DNA from: Streptomyces sp. NBC_01707
Lineage (GTDB): Bacteria; Actinomycetota; Actinomycetes; Streptomycetales; Streptomycetaceae
Direction: 5' to 3'
NCBI RefSeq assembly: GCF_041438805.1
Contig: NZ_CP109190.1
Location: forward strand, 2,046,001-2,110,000
DNA: 64,000 nt
Position 1 is the stretch's first letter; every line of letters begins with the position of its first letter. Shown here one piece after another: positions 35,702 to 45,450 of this stretch. The notes beneath the pieces were generated by a model. That model was not told the origin of the DNA and did not search any database. It worked only from the letters and a program-made list of their open reading frames with translations. Both the position numbers and the translations under genes were made by a program.

Positions 35702-36466
35702 ATGGACCGTGAGGAACCGCAGCTGAAGCACACCGTCGCGGACGGCGTCGCCACCGTCGTGATCAGCCACCCGGCCAAGCGCAACGCGATGACGGCCGCG
35801 ATGTGGCAGGCGCTGCCCGCGCTGCTGGAGCAGCTGGCCGCCGACACCGCCGTGCGCGCCCTGGTTCTGACCGGCGCCGGGGACACCTTCTGCGCGGGTG
35901 CCGACATCTCCTCGCTCCGGGACGGGGCGCGCGATCCGGACTTCGATCCGCAGGCTCTCGCCGTGGCGGCCGAGGAGGCGCTCGCCGCCTTCCCCCGGCC
36001 GACGGTCGCCGCGGTGCGCGGCTTCTGCGTGGGCGGCGGCAGCCAACTGGCGGCCGCCTGCGATCTGCGGTTCGCCGAGGAGGGCGCGTCCTTCGGCGTC
36101 ACCCCGGCCAAGCTGGGGATCGTCTATGCCGCGTCGTCGACACGGCGGCTGGTCGCGCTGATCGGCCCGGCCGCGGCGAAGCATCTGCTCTTCTCCGGCG
36201 AGCTGATCGGGACGGAGCGCGCGCTGCGGACCGGTCTGGTCGACGAGGTGCTGCCGGCCGGTGAGCTGGACAAGCGCGTGGAGTCGTACGTACGGACCCT
36301 GGCCTCGCGCTCGCAGCTGACGCAGGCGGCGGCGAAGGAGTTCGCGGCGGGACGTGAGGACCGGGACGCGTACTGGGCGGAGCAGGCGCGCCGCAGCGGC
36401 GATACCGCGGAGGGTGTCGCCGCCTTTCTGGAGCGGCGGGCGCCGCGCTTCACCTGGTCGACCTGA
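35702..36466 (+). CDS. Enoyl-CoA hydratase/isomerase family protein
   Basis: A 254-residue crotonase. HPAKRNAMTAAM, FCAGADISSL (oxyanion hole region) and FCVGGGSQLAAACDLRF are the fold's conserved blocks. A Glu of classical hydratases is replaced in the segment AKLGIVYAASSTRRL, so isomerase or another crotonase reaction is possible. It stands alone and is followed by a dispersed repeat. Confidence 0.9.
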   Translation: MDREEPQLKHTVADGVATVVISHPAKRNAMTAAMWQALPALLEQLAADTAVRALVLTGAGDTFCAGADISSLRDGARDPDFDPQALAVAAEEALAAFPRPTVAAVRGFCVGGGSQLAAACDLRFAEEGASFGVTPAKLGIVYAASSTRRLVALIGPAAAKHLLFSGELIGTERALRTGLVDEVLPAGELDKRVESYVRTLASRSQLTQAAAKEFAAGREDRDAYWAEQARRSGDTAEGVAAFLERRAPRFTWST

Positions 36467-36506
36467 GCGCCGGCCGGGACGGCCCCGAGGCGGTCACGTG
36501 ATCCCT

Positions 36507-36631
36507 GGATCGGCGCGCGGTGTCGGATCCGGTGCATCGCAAGGCGGAGTGGCGTCCCCGTACCGGTCGTGTCCGGGTGTTCCGACAACGCGGCGAGGTG
36601 CCGTGGCCGGCGTCGTGCGCCCGCCGGGGAT
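36507..36631 (+). repeat. Dispersed 125-bp repeat, copy A
   Basis: Begins GGATCGGCGCGCGG and ends GCCCGCCGGGGAT. It aligns without gaps to 54238-54362; by my count about 98 of 125 bases match. It lies in the gap between the ends of the crotonase and DJ-1 genes. Conserved cores include CGGTGCATCG, GGCGTCC, CCGACAAC and CGGCGAGG. Confidence 0.7.
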
Positions 36632-36644
36632 GACGGGACGGCCC

Positions 36645-37280
36645 TCAGCGGAGGATGAAGCGGCTCTTGGTGCGGAATTCCTCGACGAGCGCGGCGGGCG
36701 CCTTCTCCGGTGACCCCGCGTCGTACGGCGGCTGGGGGTCGTACTCCGTCAGCAGCTGTACCGCCTGGGCGTGCTCGTCGCCGGCGATCCGGCCGAGCAG
36801 GGTGAGCCCCATGTCGATGCCGGACGATACGCCGGCGGCCGTGACGTACTTGCCGTCGAAGACGACGCGCTCGCCGGTCGGCTCGGCGCCGTACGTCTTC
36901 AGGACGTCCCGGGCGAGCCAGTGCGAGGTGGCGCGCCGTCCCTCCAGCAGACCGGCCGCGGCGAGCAGCAGCGAGCCGGTGCAGACGGAGGTCGTCCAGG
37001 TGCTGGTGGCATCGGCGGCGCGCAGCCAGCCGAGCAGCGTCTCGTTCTCCATCTGGGCGCTCTGGCCGGGGCCGCCGGGGACGATCACCAGATCCGGGGC
37101 GGGTACGTCGGCGAGGGTCCGCTCGGCGACGAGCTCGAGGCTGCCGCTGTCGTTGCGCACGGGGCCGGTCCGCTCGGCGACGAAGACGGTCTCGGCGCCG
37201 GGGGTGCGGCAGAGGATTTCGTAGGGGCCGACGGCGTCGAGTGCCGTGAAGCGGTCGAAGAGGACGATGGCGATCTGCAT
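36645..37280 (-). CDS. DJ-1/PfpI family protein
   Basis: A 211-residue single-domain protein of the glutamine-amidotransferase-like fold. VIVPGGPG and TTSVCTGSLLLAAAGLL with the nucleophile-elbow cysteine mark the isonitrile-hydratase/ThiJ-like subgroup. It follows the GlxA-type regulator by 10 bases. The regulator's N-terminal half is the same fold, so the two genes look like relatives within one operon. Confidence 0.88.
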   Translation of the reverse strand: MQIAIVLFDRFTALDAVGPYEILCRTPGAETVFVAERTGPVRNDSGSLELVAERTLADVPAPDLVIVPGGPGQSAQMENETLLGWLRAADATSTWTTSVCTGSLLLAAAGLLEGRRATSHWLARDVLKTYGAEPTGERVVFDGKYVTAAGVSSGIDMGLTLLGRIAGDEHAQAVQLLTEYDPQPPYDAGSPEKAPAALVEEFRTKSRFILR

Positions 37281-37290
37281 GGCATGCCTT

Positions 37291-38259
37291 TCAGCTGGTG
37301 CTGGTCATGGGCTGGGGACGGAACCGCCGCCGGTACTCCGCAGGCGCGGTGCCGAGGGTCTTGACGAAGGCGCGGCGCATCGCCTCCGGGGTGCCGTACC
37401 CGCAGGCGTGCGCGATGTGGGCGACCCCCTCGGCGGTGTCCTCCAGGAGCCGCCGGGCCTGTTCGAGCCGGACACGGTCGACGTACCGGCCCGGTGTCTG
37501 TCCCGTCTCGGCCTGGAAGGCGCGGGCGAAGTGGCGGGGTGAGAGGCGGGCGCGGGCGGCGAGAGCCTCGACGGAGAGGTCGTCATCGGGGTGCGCGGTG
37601 ATCCAGTGCTGGACCTCGCGCAGTGGTTCGCGGCGGGCGATCTGCGAGGTGAGCTGCGCGCTGAACTGGGCCTGGTTGCCCGGCCGCCGCAGAAAGACGA
37701 CGAGGTGGCGGGCGACGGTGAGCGCGATCTGCCTGCCGAAGTCCTCCTCGACGAGAGCGAGGGAGAGATCGATGCCCGCGGTGACACCGGCGGACGTGGC
37801 CAGCTTCCCGTCGCGTACGAAGATCGGGTCCGGGTCGACCTCGACGGCCGGGTAGGTGCGGGCGAGGTGCTCGGCGACCACCCAGTGCGTGGTCGCCCGG
37901 TGCCCGTCCAGCAGTCCCGCCTCCGCGAGCAGCAGGGCTCCCGTGCAGACCGAGACCAGCCGTTCGGCGTGCGGGGCGTGTGCCCGCAGCCAGTCGACGA
38001 GTGCCGGATCCGGGCTACGGGTGCCCTGGCCGCCGGGGACGAGGAGGGTGTGGGGCGTTTCGGCGTCGGCGAGGCTGCCGTCCGGTACGAGAGTGAGTCC
38101 GACGCTGGTGCGGACCGGCGCGCCGTCGAGTGAGGCGGTACGGAGGTCGTACGTCACGTCCGGGAAGCGGGCGGCGCCCGCGAAGACCTCCATGGGCCCG
38201 GTCACATCGAGGCTCTGGACGCCGTCGAAGAGGACGACGAGTACGGATCGCTGCGTCAT
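37291..38259 (-). CDS. GlxA-family regulator: DJ-1/PfpI domain plus AraC HTH
   Basis: A 322-residue protein from ATG 38259, with GAGGA 8 bases upstream; a start at 38322 has no support. Residues about 1-190 are a DJ-1/PfpI domain (SVCTGALLLAEAGLLDGH). Residues about 210-315 are an AraC double HTH (VEALAARARLSPRHFARAF, IAHACGYGTPEAMRRAF). It probably senses a metabolite and controls itself and the DJ-1 gene. Confidence 0.9.
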   Translation of the reverse strand: MTQRSVLVVLFDGVQSLDVTGPMEVFAGAARFPDVTYDLRTASLDGAPVRTSVGLTLVPDGSLADAETPHTLLVPGGQGTRSPDPALVDWLRAHAPHAERLVSVCTGALLLAEAGLLDGHRATTHWVVAEHLARTYPAVEVDPDPIFVRDGKLATSAGVTAGIDLSLALVEEDFGRQIALTVARHLVVFLRRPGNQAQFSAQLTSQIARREPLREVQHWITAHPDDDLSVEALAARARLSPRHFARAFQAETGQTPGRYVDRVRLEQARRLLEDTAEGVAHIAHACGYGTPEAMRRAFVKTLGTAPAEYRRRFRPQPMTSTS

Positions 38260-38367
38260 GTCCTCCATCCTCAGGGGCCGCGTAGACGGCCGCAATGACG
38301 AGGAACCCACCTTTCCTGCCATCGCGAAGCCGGTGCGGACCGGACGTGGTCCTGGGGTTCCGTCACG

Positions 38368-38387
38368 TACCGACCAGTCGGTAACGT
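38368..38387 (+). promoter_or_regulatory. Operator overlapping the -10 box of the SCO6745-family gene
   Basis: TACCGACCAGTCGGTA (38368-38383) is a perfect inverted repeat with 7-bp arms. Its end overlaps TAACGT (38382-38387), a -10 box 6 bases before the ATG at 38394, so the mRNA is probably leaderless. A repressor, TetR-like by site type, bound here would block the promoter. Confidence 0.55.
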
Positions 38388-38393
38388 GCGCGC

Positions 38394-39257
38394 ATGAGTA
38401 CTCTGCCGCCGCTCGCCGGACGCCGCTGCCACAACGCCATCAACCCGCTGCACTCGACGGTCTACTTCTCGCCCGACCTCGGCAAGGAGCTCGGGGAGCT
38501 CGGCATAGACGACGCGAACGCCGCCTACTTCGCCGCACGCGGGGCGGCACTGGGCACTGTCGGACCGGGCACCGTCACCGCGACGTTCTACAACTTCAAT
38601 CACGACCTCGTCGCCCGGCACCTGCCCGCGGTGTGGTCCGTCGCCTCGCCGGAGGCGGTCCTGGAGGCCCGGCTGCGCGCCGTCGACACGACGCTGCGCC
38701 GGCTGCTCGGCCCGGAGACCATCGACTCCCCCGAGCTGGCCGAGGCGGCGGAGCTGGCGCTGCGCGCCGCCGAGGCGTGCACCCGACACGCCCGGCCGCT
38801 GTACGCCGCCCACGCCGATCTGCCCGTGCCCGAGCAGCCGCACCTGGCGTACTGGCACGCCGCGACACTGCTGCGCGAACACCGCGGCGACGGCCATCTC
38901 GCCGCGCTCCTCGCCGCCGGTCTCGACCCGGTCGAGGCCCTGGCCAGCCACACCGCGACCGGCAAGGGCATGTCGCCTCGCTGGATTCTCGCCACCCGCG
39001 GCTGGCGCCGCAGCGACTGGGAGGACGCGACCGAGCGGCTGCGCGGGCGTGGACTGCTCGACGGCGAGGGCGAGTTGACGGAGGCCGGCGTGGCTCTCCG
39101 CGCGGAGCTGGAGGACGCCACCGACCGGATGGACGCGGCACCGTACGAGCATCTCGGCGCGGAGGGCGTGGCGCGGCTGACCGAGCTGGCGCGCGGCTTC
39201 CTGTTCACGGCAGCTTCGGCGGGTGCGTTCCCGGCCGATCTGATCGGCAAGGGCTGA
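38394..39257 (+). CDS. SCO6745-family protein
   Basis: A 287-residue protein of a family known from actinomycetes under this name. HNAINPLHSTVYFSPD is the N-terminal hallmark. The N-terminal half is helical; the region about 175-285 (ATERLRGRGLLDGEGELTEA) resembles a winged-helix DNA- or ligand-binding domain without clear DNA-binding proof. Function unknown. It is preceded by an operator and followed by a hairpin, so it is a single-gene unit. Confidence 0.85.
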   Translation: MSTLPPLAGRRCHNAINPLHSTVYFSPDLGKELGELGIDDANAAYFAARGAALGTVGPGTVTATFYNFNHDLVARHLPAVWSVASPEAVLEARLRAVDTTLRRLLGPETIDSPELAEAAELALRAAEACTRHARPLYAAHADLPVPEQPHLAYWHAATLLREHRGDGHLAALLAAGLDPVEALASHTATGKGMSPRWILATRGWRRSDWEDATERLRGRGLLDGEGELTEAGVALRAELEDATDRMDAAPYEHLGAEGVARLTELARGFLFTAASAGAFPADLIGKG

Positions 39258-39281
39258 GCCGCCGACCGGTCGACAAACGGG

Positions 39282-39309
39282 GTGGTCGGGCGACACGGCG
39301 CCCGACCAC
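39282..39309 (+). terminator. Terminator of the SCO6745-family gene
   Basis: GTGGTCGGGCG (39282-39292) pairs with CGCCCGACCAC (39299-39309), an 11-bp perfect stem with a 6-base loop, 25 bases after the stop. Confidence 0.8.
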
Positions 39310-39394
39310 GCGGCACAATGCTGGCGAAGGAGCCACGGCGTGCCCTGGCCCCGGGTAAGCACAGCCAGTACGAGAAGGCGAGTCGGTAGAAACC

Positions 39395-41815
39395 GTGACG
39401 ACGTCCATCGAAGGCAGGATCGCCGAGGAGCTCGGCGTACGCGAGCGGCAGGTGAAGGCGGCCGTCGAGCTGCTCGACGGCGGGTCGACCGTGCCGTTCA
39501 TCGCGCGCTACCGCAAGGAAGCGACCGAGATGCTCGACGACGCGCAGCTGCGCACGCTCGAGGAGCGGTTGCGGTATCTGCGGGAGCTGGAGGACCGGCG
39601 TAGCGCGATCCTCGACTCCGTCCGCGAGCAGGGCAAGCTGGACGAGGCTCTGGAGGCGCAGATCCGGGCGGCCGACACCAAGGCCCGTCTTGAGGACATT
39701 TATCTGCCGTTCAAGCCGAAGCGGCGTACGAAGGCGCAGATCGCCAGGGAAGCGGGACTCGAACCGCTTGCCGACGGGCTGCTGGGCGACCCGTCGGTCG
39801 AGCCGTCCGCCGCTGCGGCTGCCTTCGTCGACGCCGACAAGGGCGTCGCGGACGCGGCGGCGGCGCTGGAGGGCGCCCGCGCGATCCTGGCCGAGCGTTT
39901 CTCGGAGGACGCGGATCTGATCGGCGAGCTGCGCGAGCGCATGTGGTCGCGTGGGCGACTGGCGGCGAAGGTACGGGACGGCAAGGAGGAGGCCGGCGCG
40001 AAGTTCGCCGACTACTTCGACTTCGCCGAGCCGTTCACCGCGCTGCCCTCGCACCGCGTGCTCGCGATGCTCCGGGGCGAGAAGGAGGATGTTCTCGACC
40101 TGGTCCTGGAGCCGGAGGAGCCGTCGGACGAGCCGGGCCCGTCGACGTACGAGAACATGGTCGCCCGCCGCTTCGGTGTGGCCGACCGCGGCCGCCCCGG
40201 CGACAAGTGGCTGGGCGACACCGTGCGCTGGGCGTGGCGGACCCGGATCCTCGTCCACCTCGGGATCGATCTGCGGCTGCGGCTGCGTACGGCGGCGGAG
40301 GACGAGGCGGTACGGGTCTTCGCGTCGAACCTGCGTGATCTGCTGCTCGCCGCGCCGGCCGGGACGCGGGCCACTCTGGGGCTCGACCCCGGCTTCCGTA
40401 CCGGGGTGAAGGTCGCCGTCGTCGACGCGACCGGCAAGGTCGTGGCGACGGACGTCATCTACCCGCACGTCCCGGCGAACAAGTGGGACGAGTCGCTGGC
40501 CAAGCTGGAGCGGCTGGCGAAGGACCACTCCGTCGACCTGATCGCGATCGGCAACGGCACCGCGTCCCGCGAGACGGACAAGCTCGCCGGTGACCTGTGC
40601 GACAAGCACCCGGAGCTGAAGCTCACCAAGGTGATGGTGTCCGAGGCCGGCGCCTCGGTCTACTCCGCCTCGGCCTTCGCCTCGCAGGAACTCCCCGACA
40701 TGGACGTGTCGTTGCGCGGCGCGGTGTCCATCGCGCGGCGCCTGCAGGATCCGCTGGCCGAACTGGTGAAGATCGACCCGAAGTCGATCGGTGTCGGCCA
40801 GTACCAGCACGATCTGTCCGAGGTGAAGCTGTCGCGTTCGCTGGACGCCGTGGTCGAGGACTGTGTGAACGGCGTCGGTGTCGACGTCAACACCGCGTCG
40901 GCGCCGCTGCTTTCTCGGGTCTCGGGCATCGGCTCCGGCCTCGCGGAGAACATCGTCGCGCACCGGGACGCGAACGGGCCCTTCCGGTCCCGGAAGGCGC
41001 TGAAGGACGTGGCGCGGCTCGGCCCGAAGGCGTACGAGCAGTGCGCGGGCTTCCTCCGGATCCGGGGCGACGACCCGCTGGACGCGTCGAGCGTGCACCC
41101 GGAGGCGTACCCGGTGGTGCGGGCGATGGTGAAGAGGACGGGCAGTGACGTCGCCTCGCTGATCGGTAACACGGGGGTGCTGCGGTCGCTGCGGGCCGAC
41201 GACTTCGTGGACGAGAAGTTCGGTCTGCCGACGGTCACGGACATCCTGAAGGAGCTGGAGAAGCCGGGCCGCGACCCGCGGCCGGCGTTCAAGACCGCCA
41301 CCTTCAAGGAGGGCGTCGAGAAGATCGGCGATCTGGTGTCCGGGATGGTGCTGGAAGGCGTCGTCACGAATGTCGCCGCGTTCGGTGCGTTCGTGGACAT
41401 CGGCGTCCACCAGGACGGTCTGGTGCACGTGTCGGCGATGTCGAAGACCTTCGTGAAGGACCCTCGGGATGTGGTGAAGCCGGGCGACATCGTGAAGGTG
41501 AAGGTGATGGACGTCGACATCCCGCGGAAGAGGATCTCGCTGACACTGCGGCTCGACGACGAGGCGTCGACGGGGGCGGCGCCTCAGAGCGGCGGAGCGA
41601 AGCGGGAGCGGGGCGAGCGCGGCGGTCAGGGTGGCGGTCAGGGTGGCCGGCCGCCGCGGCAGCGACAGGGCCAGGGCGGTCAGGACCGCGAGCGGCGCGC
41701 CGGCGGTGGCGGTGGCTCCGCTCGTCCGGCGCCGGCGCCGGTGAACAGCGCGATGGCTGATGCGCTGCGGCGGGCGGGACTGGCGGATCCGCAGCAGGGC
41801 GGGAAGAAGCGCTGA
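39395..41815 (+). CDS. tex: Tex family RNA-binding transcription accessory protein
   Basis: An 806-residue protein with GTG start. The N-terminal Tex domain ([17 protein letters not shown]), a YqgF-like RNase H fold ([16 protein letters not shown]), helix-hairpin-helix segments ([20 protein letters not shown]) and a C-terminal S1 domain (about 655-725, [20 protein letters not shown]) appear in the usual order. A Gly/Arg/Gln-rich tail follows. Tex binds nucleic acids with the transcription machinery. Followed by a strong hairpin. Confidence 0.95.
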   Translation: MTTSIEGRIAEELGVRERQVKAAVELLDGGSTVPFIARYRKEATEMLDDAQLRTLEERLRYLRELEDRRSAILDSVREQGKLDEALEAQIRAADTKARLEDIYLPFKPKRRTKAQIAREAGLEPLADGLLGDPSVEPSAAAAAFVDADKGVADAAAALEGARAILAERFSEDADLIGELRERMWSRGRLAAKVRDGKEEAGAKFADYFDFAEPFTALPSHRVLAMLRGEKEDVLDLVLEPEEPSDEPGPSTYENMVARRFGVADRGRPGDKWLGDTVRWAWRTRILVHLGIDLRLRLRTAAEDEAVRVFASNLRDLLLAAPAGTRATLGLDPGFRTGVKVAVVDATGKVVATDVIYPHVPANKWDESLAKLERLAKDHSVDLIAIGNGTASRETDKLAGDLCDKHPELKLTKVMVSEAGASVYSASAFASQELPDMDVSLRGAVSIARRLQDPLAELVKIDPKSIGVGQYQHDLSEVKLSRSLDAVVEDCVNGVGVDVNTASAPLLSRVSGIGSGLAENIVAHRDANGPFRSRKALKDVARLGPKAYEQCAGFLRIRGDDPLDASSVHPEAYPVVRAMVKRTGSDVASLIGNTGVLRSLRADDFVDEKFGLPTVTDILKELEKPGRDPRPAFKTATFKEGVEKIGDLVSGMVLEGVVTNVAAFGAFVDIGVHQDGLVHVSAMSKTFVKDPRDVVKPGDIVKVKVMDVDIPRKRISLTLRLDDEASTGAAPQSGGAKRERGERGGQGGGQGGRPPRQRQGQGGQDRERRAGGGGGSARPAPAPVNSAMADALRRAGLADPQQGGKKR

Positions 41816-41820
41816 CGGCG

Positions 41821-41864
41821 GCGGGGGTGGGGGCGGCCGCCGAGCGGGCTGCCCCCACCCCCGC
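41821..41864 (+). terminator. Terminator of tex
   Basis: GCGGGGGTGGGGGC (41821-41834) and its exact complement at 41851-41864 form a 14-bp stem around a 16-base loop, 5 bases after the stop. Confidence 0.85.
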
Positions 41865-42019
41865 CCCCTGATCGAAACCGGGGCTCCGGTACCCGTACGC
41901 CGGACCGGCCGAAGGTGACCCGTCCGGGCGGGACAGCCCGGGCCCTCCGGCGTCCGAGGACTCTTCCGGGCGTCTCCGGCGGCTGAGTCGCGGGGCCGGG
42001 ACAGAGCTCCGGAAGGCCG

Positions 42020-43657
42020 TCAGGCCTCGGTCACCCTGCCCGCCGCCACCTCGACCCGCCTCGTCGTCCGTACCGCCTCCAGCATCCGCCGGTCATGCGT
42101 GACCAGCAGCAACGTCCCGGTGTACGAGTCGAGCGCCGATTCCAGCTGCTCGATCGCGGGCAGGTCGAGGTGGTTCGTGGGCTCGTCCAGGACCAGGAGG
42201 TTCACGCCCCTGCCCTGCAGGAGGGCCAGTGCCGCGCGGGTGCGTTCGCCCGGGGAGAGCGTCGTCGCGGGGCGCATCACATGGTCCGCGCGCAGCCCGA
42301 ACTTGGCCAGCAGCGTGCGGACTTCGGCGGGTTCGGTGTCCGGGACGGCCGCGCAGAACGCCTCCAGCAGCGACTCCGAGCCGTGGAACAGCTTCCGTGC
42401 CTGGTCCACCTCACCGACCACCACGCCCGAGCCGAGCGTCGCGTGGCCCGAGTCCAGCGGGAGGCGGCCGAGCAGCGCCGCGAGGAGAGTGGACTTACCG
42501 GCTCCGTTGGCGCCGGTGATCGCCACCCGGTCCGCCCAGTCGATCTGCAGCGACGCCGGCCCGAACGCGAAATCGCCGCGTACGACCTGTGCGTCGCGCA
42601 GGGTCGCGACGACCGACCCGGAGCGCGGGGCCGTCGCGATCTCCATCCGCAGCTCCCACTCCTTGCGCGGTTCGTCGACGACATCGAGCCGTTCGATCAT
42701 GCGCTGGGTCTGCCGGGCCTTCGCCGCCTGCTTCTCGCTCGCCTCGCTGCGGAACTTGCGGCCGATCTTGTCGGAGTCGGTGGCCTTGCGGCGGGCGTTC
42801 TTGACGCCCTTGTCCATCCAGCCGCGCTGCATCTGCGCCCGCCCCTCGAGGGCGGAGCGCTTGTCGGCGTACTCCTCGAATTCCTCGCGGGCGTGTCGGC
42901 GGGCGCGGTCGCGCTCCTCCAGGTAGGCCGCGTAACCGCCGCCGTACAGATTGATCTGCTGCTGGGCGAGGTCGAGTTCCAGGACCTTGGTGACCGTGCG
43001 CATCAGGAACTCACGGTCGTGGCTGATCACGACGGTGCCTGCGCGCAGCCCGGAGACGTACCGCTCCAGGCGCTCCAGGCCGTCCAGGTCGAGGTCGTTG
43101 GTGGGCTCGTCGAGCAGGAAGATGTCGTACCGCGACAGGAGCAGCGAGGCGAGTCCGGCGCGGGCGGCCTGGCCACCGGAGAGTGCGGTCATCGGCAGGT
43201 CGAGGCCGACGGTCAGACCGAGGTCGGCGGCGATCTCCTCGGCACGCTCGTCCAGGTCGGCGCCGCCGAGGGCCAGCCAGCGTTCGAGGGTGTCGGAGTA
43301 CGCGTCGTCGGCACCCGGCGCCTCGTCGACCAGAGCCTGGGTCGCGGCGTCCATCGCCACCTGTGCGTCGGCCACCCCGGTCCGGCGGGCGAGGAACTCC
43401 CGCACGGTCTCGTCCTTGCGCCGCTCCGGCTCCTGCGGGAGGTGGCCCACGGTGGCGGTGGGCGGGGAGAGCCGCAGTTCGCCCTCCTCCGGCCGGTCGA
43501 GCCCGGCGAGCAGCCGGAGCAGCGACGATTTTCCGGCTCCGTTGACTCCGACGAGACCGATCACGTCGCCGGGCGCGACGACGAGGTCGAGCCCGGCGAA
43601 GAGTGTGCGGTCGCCGTGTCCGGCGGCGAGGTCCTTGGCGACGAGAGTGGCAGTCAT
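42020..43657 (-). CDS. ABC-F family ATPase
   Basis: A 545-residue protein from ATG 43657. Two ATP-binding domains: GVNGAGKSS with LSGGQAAR and LLDEPTNDLD in the first, GANGAGKST with LSPGERTR and VLDEPTNHLD in the second. No membrane domain is present. The charged linker (about 235-320) is the P-site tRNA interaction region of ABC-F proteins, which act on ribosomes and in some cases give antibiotic resistance. No drug-resistance context is visible. Confidence 0.93.
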   Translation of the reverse strand: MTATLVAKDLAAGHGDRTLFAGLDLVVAPGDVIGLVGVNGAGKSSLLRLLAGLDRPEEGELRLSPPTATVGHLPQEPERRKDETVREFLARRTGVADAQVAMDAATQALVDEAPGADDAYSDTLERWLALGGADLDERAEEIAADLGLTVGLDLPMTALSGGQAARAGLASLLLSRYDIFLLDEPTNDLDLDGLERLERYVSGLRAGTVVISHDREFLMRTVTKVLELDLAQQQINLYGGGYAAYLEERDRARRHAREEFEEYADKRSALEGRAQMQRGWMDKGVKNARRKATDSDKIGRKFRSEASEKQAAKARQTQRMIERLDVVDEPRKEWELRMEIATAPRSGSVVATLRDAQVVRGDFAFGPASLQIDWADRVAITGANGAGKSTLLAALLGRLPLDSGHATLGSGVVVGEVDQARKLFHGSESLLEAFCAAVPDTEPAEVRTLLAKFGLRADHVMRPATTLSPGERTRAALALLQGRGVNLLVLDEPTNHLDLPAIEQLESALDSYTGTLLLVTHDRRMLEAVRTTRRVEVAAGRVTEA

Positions 43658-43703
43658 CAGGGTCCCGATCCTAATCGGCACCCGGCCTCGCCCTCGACCG
43701 GTG

Positions 43704-44237
43704 TCAGAGCAGGCCGGCCAGTCGGTAGAGGGCGAGGGATCCCGCCACGGCGACGTTCAGGCTGGCGCCGGTGCCGATCATCGGGATCTCGACGCAGGTG
43801 TCGAGGAGATCCAGGGCCTCGGGTGGGATGCCCTGCTGTTCGTGGCCGAGGACCATCACGGTCGGTTCGCGGGCCGCGGGCAGGTCGGCGAGGCGGATCG
43901 CCTCGTCGGCCAGTTCGACACCGACGATCCGCAGACCGCGCTCGCGCTGCTTCTGCAGCCAGCCGAGGGGATCACCGGTCCAGTGGGTGCAAAGAGGTTT
44001 GCGGAGGGTGTTGCCGCGGGCCAGGGCCTCGGGCACCCACGGGTGGCGGGGCACGGTGAGGCAGGCGCCGACGGCGTCACAGGTGCGGGCCAGGGTGCCG
44101 AGATTCGCGCCGTGCAGCGGCCAGAGCGGAGCAGCGTAGAGGTGGTCCCAGCAGGAGTGTGCGCGCGGACGCCGGGTGCGGCGGAGTTCCGTGCGGGTAC
44201 GGGTGCGGATCGCGGGCCCGCTCCGGTCGCCGCTCAT
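43704..44237 (-). CDS. SpoU/TrmH-type RNA 2'-O-methyltransferase
   Basis: A 177-residue SPOUT domain. NLGTLARTCDA is motif 1, VMVLGHEQQGI motif 2, and IPMIGTGASLNVAVAGSLALY motif 3, all close to consensus. It should methylate a ribose in tRNA or rRNA; the target cannot be told. It follows, on the minus strand, the unrelated gene at 44332 by 94 bases. Confidence 0.9.
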   Translation of the reverse strand: MSGDRSGPAIRTRTRTELRRTRRPRAHSCWDHLYAAPLWPLHGANLGTLARTCDAVGACLTVPRHPWVPEALARGNTLRKPLCTHWTGDPLGWLQKQRERGLRIVGVELADEAIRLADLPAAREPTVMVLGHEQQGIPPEALDLLDTCVEIPMIGTGASLNVAVAGSLALYRLAGLL

Positions 44238-44331
44238 CGCGGCACGGAGGCGGACCTCCCGGACGAGTGGTGGTGCGTACGAGGCATCGTGTACGGCGAT
44301 TGGCGGCTCACCGGGGCCATCGACTTCCAGC

Positions 44332-45384
44332 TCAGTGGTGCACCATCGGTGCGACCAGCACGCTCCCCATGGTGCGCGCCACGATGAAGGATTGCCCCTT
44401 CACCGCCCGTGCGTCCAGTGGAATTCGGTGCTCGCCCGGTTCCAGTACGCCGTCGAAGACCGCCTGGATGTGGGTGCGGTACAGCCGGTCGAGTCGGTAC
44501 GCGACCAGGCTCACCCGGCAGGACGAGGTGACGTGCACGACGGCCGTGCCGTCCGCCGCCACCAGGCGGACCAGGCGGCGCCGGGCGGGTGCGCTGCGGT
44601 CGAGGGCATGCTCGATCTGGGCGACCAGCACGGGGATGACCGGAGCGAGCCCGTCGACGTAGGCGACGTCCGCTCCGGCCCGGGTGAAGGCCTGCCGCAC
44701 GGCGGCGCGTTCGTCTTCGGTGATGGCGCGGCCGAACGCCACGGCGCGGTAGCCGCGGAGCTCGTCGGGCGTCACCTGGGCGACGTCGGGGGCGATGTCG
44801 GCGCCGATCCCGATGGCGCGGAGTGCGGCGGCGAGCTTGGCGAGTACGGCGACGCGGGCGCCGATCAGCAGGACTCGGCGCCCGGCGGGCATGTCCGGAC
44901 CCGGCTCGTCGCCGTCCGCCGACACGTGCGGAATCAGTCGTTCCAGTTCCTGCCGGTACTGGAAGCCGTCGAAGCGGAACGGCCCTATGCCGTGGTAGCC
45001 GCTCCGTTCCAGGTCGACGGTCTCGTACGTCTGCCAGGCGAAGTCGCGCCAGACGATGTCGGCGCCGTCGCGTTCGATGACAGCGGTGACCGCCCCGCAT
45101 CCGAGGCTCTCGCACTCGGGGCAGCCGTAGATCACGTATCGCCCGTCGGCGAGCGGGGCTTCCGCTTCGAGGAGCAGTCGCCGCACGTGCGTGGTGAAGA
45201 TCGCGGGCGGTACGTCGGAGGCGAGCGGGGACACGGCGTCCAGGTCGGTGAGCTGGAACAGCAGCGGACGGCCGTCGACGATGAAGTCCATGAAGTCCCG
45301 GTGCACCTGGTAGTCGCCATGGGCGAGGACTCCACCGGCTCGCATCGCCGGCGCAAGGCCGAAGGTCGCGTACTCGGCAGACAT
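44332..45384 (-). CDS. Uncharacterised protein, oxidoreductase-like
   Basis: A 350-residue protein I do not recognise with certainty. IYGCPECESLGCGAVT (about 100-115) has three cysteines that might bind metal. RRVLLIGARVAVLAKLAAAL (about 175-195) could be a Rossmann-like strand-loop-helix without the classic GxGxxG. Similar Streptomyces proteins are annotated as oxidoreductases, which I cannot confirm. It is divergent from the FAD oxidase gene at 45451. Confidence 0.7.
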   Translation of the reverse strand: MSAEYATFGLAPAMRAGGVLAHGDYQVHRDFMDFIVDGRPLLFQLTDLDAVSPLASDVPPAIFTTHVRRLLLEAEAPLADGRYVIYGCPECESLGCGAVTAVIERDGADIVWRDFAWQTYETVDLERSGYHGIGPFRFDGFQYRQELERLIPHVSADGDEPGPDMPAGRRVLLIGARVAVLAKLAAALRAIGIGADIAPDVAQVTPDELRGYRAVAFGRAITEDERAAVRQAFTRAGADVAYVDGLAPVIPVLVAQIEHALDRSAPARRRLVRLVAADGTAVVHVTSSCRVSLVAYRLDRLYRTHIQAVFDGVLEPGEHRIPLDARAVKGQSFIVARTMGSVLVAPMVHH

Positions 45385-45438
45385 GACCCGAGTATTCCCG
45401 GCTCGGACCCGTCGTGAGCGCGGCATCGGGCATTCCGT

Positions 45439-45444
45439 TAGCGT
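45439..45444 (+). promoter_or_regulatory. -10 box of the FAD oxidase gene, leaderless start
   Basis: TAGCGT ends 6 bases before the ATG at 45451; no ribosome site lies between. TGAGCG 18 bases upstream is a weak -35. Confidence 0.4.
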
Positions 45445-45450
45445 CCGCCC

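Noticed and set aside
36481..36644. Short protein-like frames in the crotonase-DJ-1 gap
   Set aside because: Similar short frames occur in the other repeat copy because both lie in the 125-bp repeat; they have no ribosome sites.
38600..41428. A 942-codon minus-strand frame
   Set aside because: Shadow of the SCO6745-family and tex genes with Arg/Leu/Val-rich composition.
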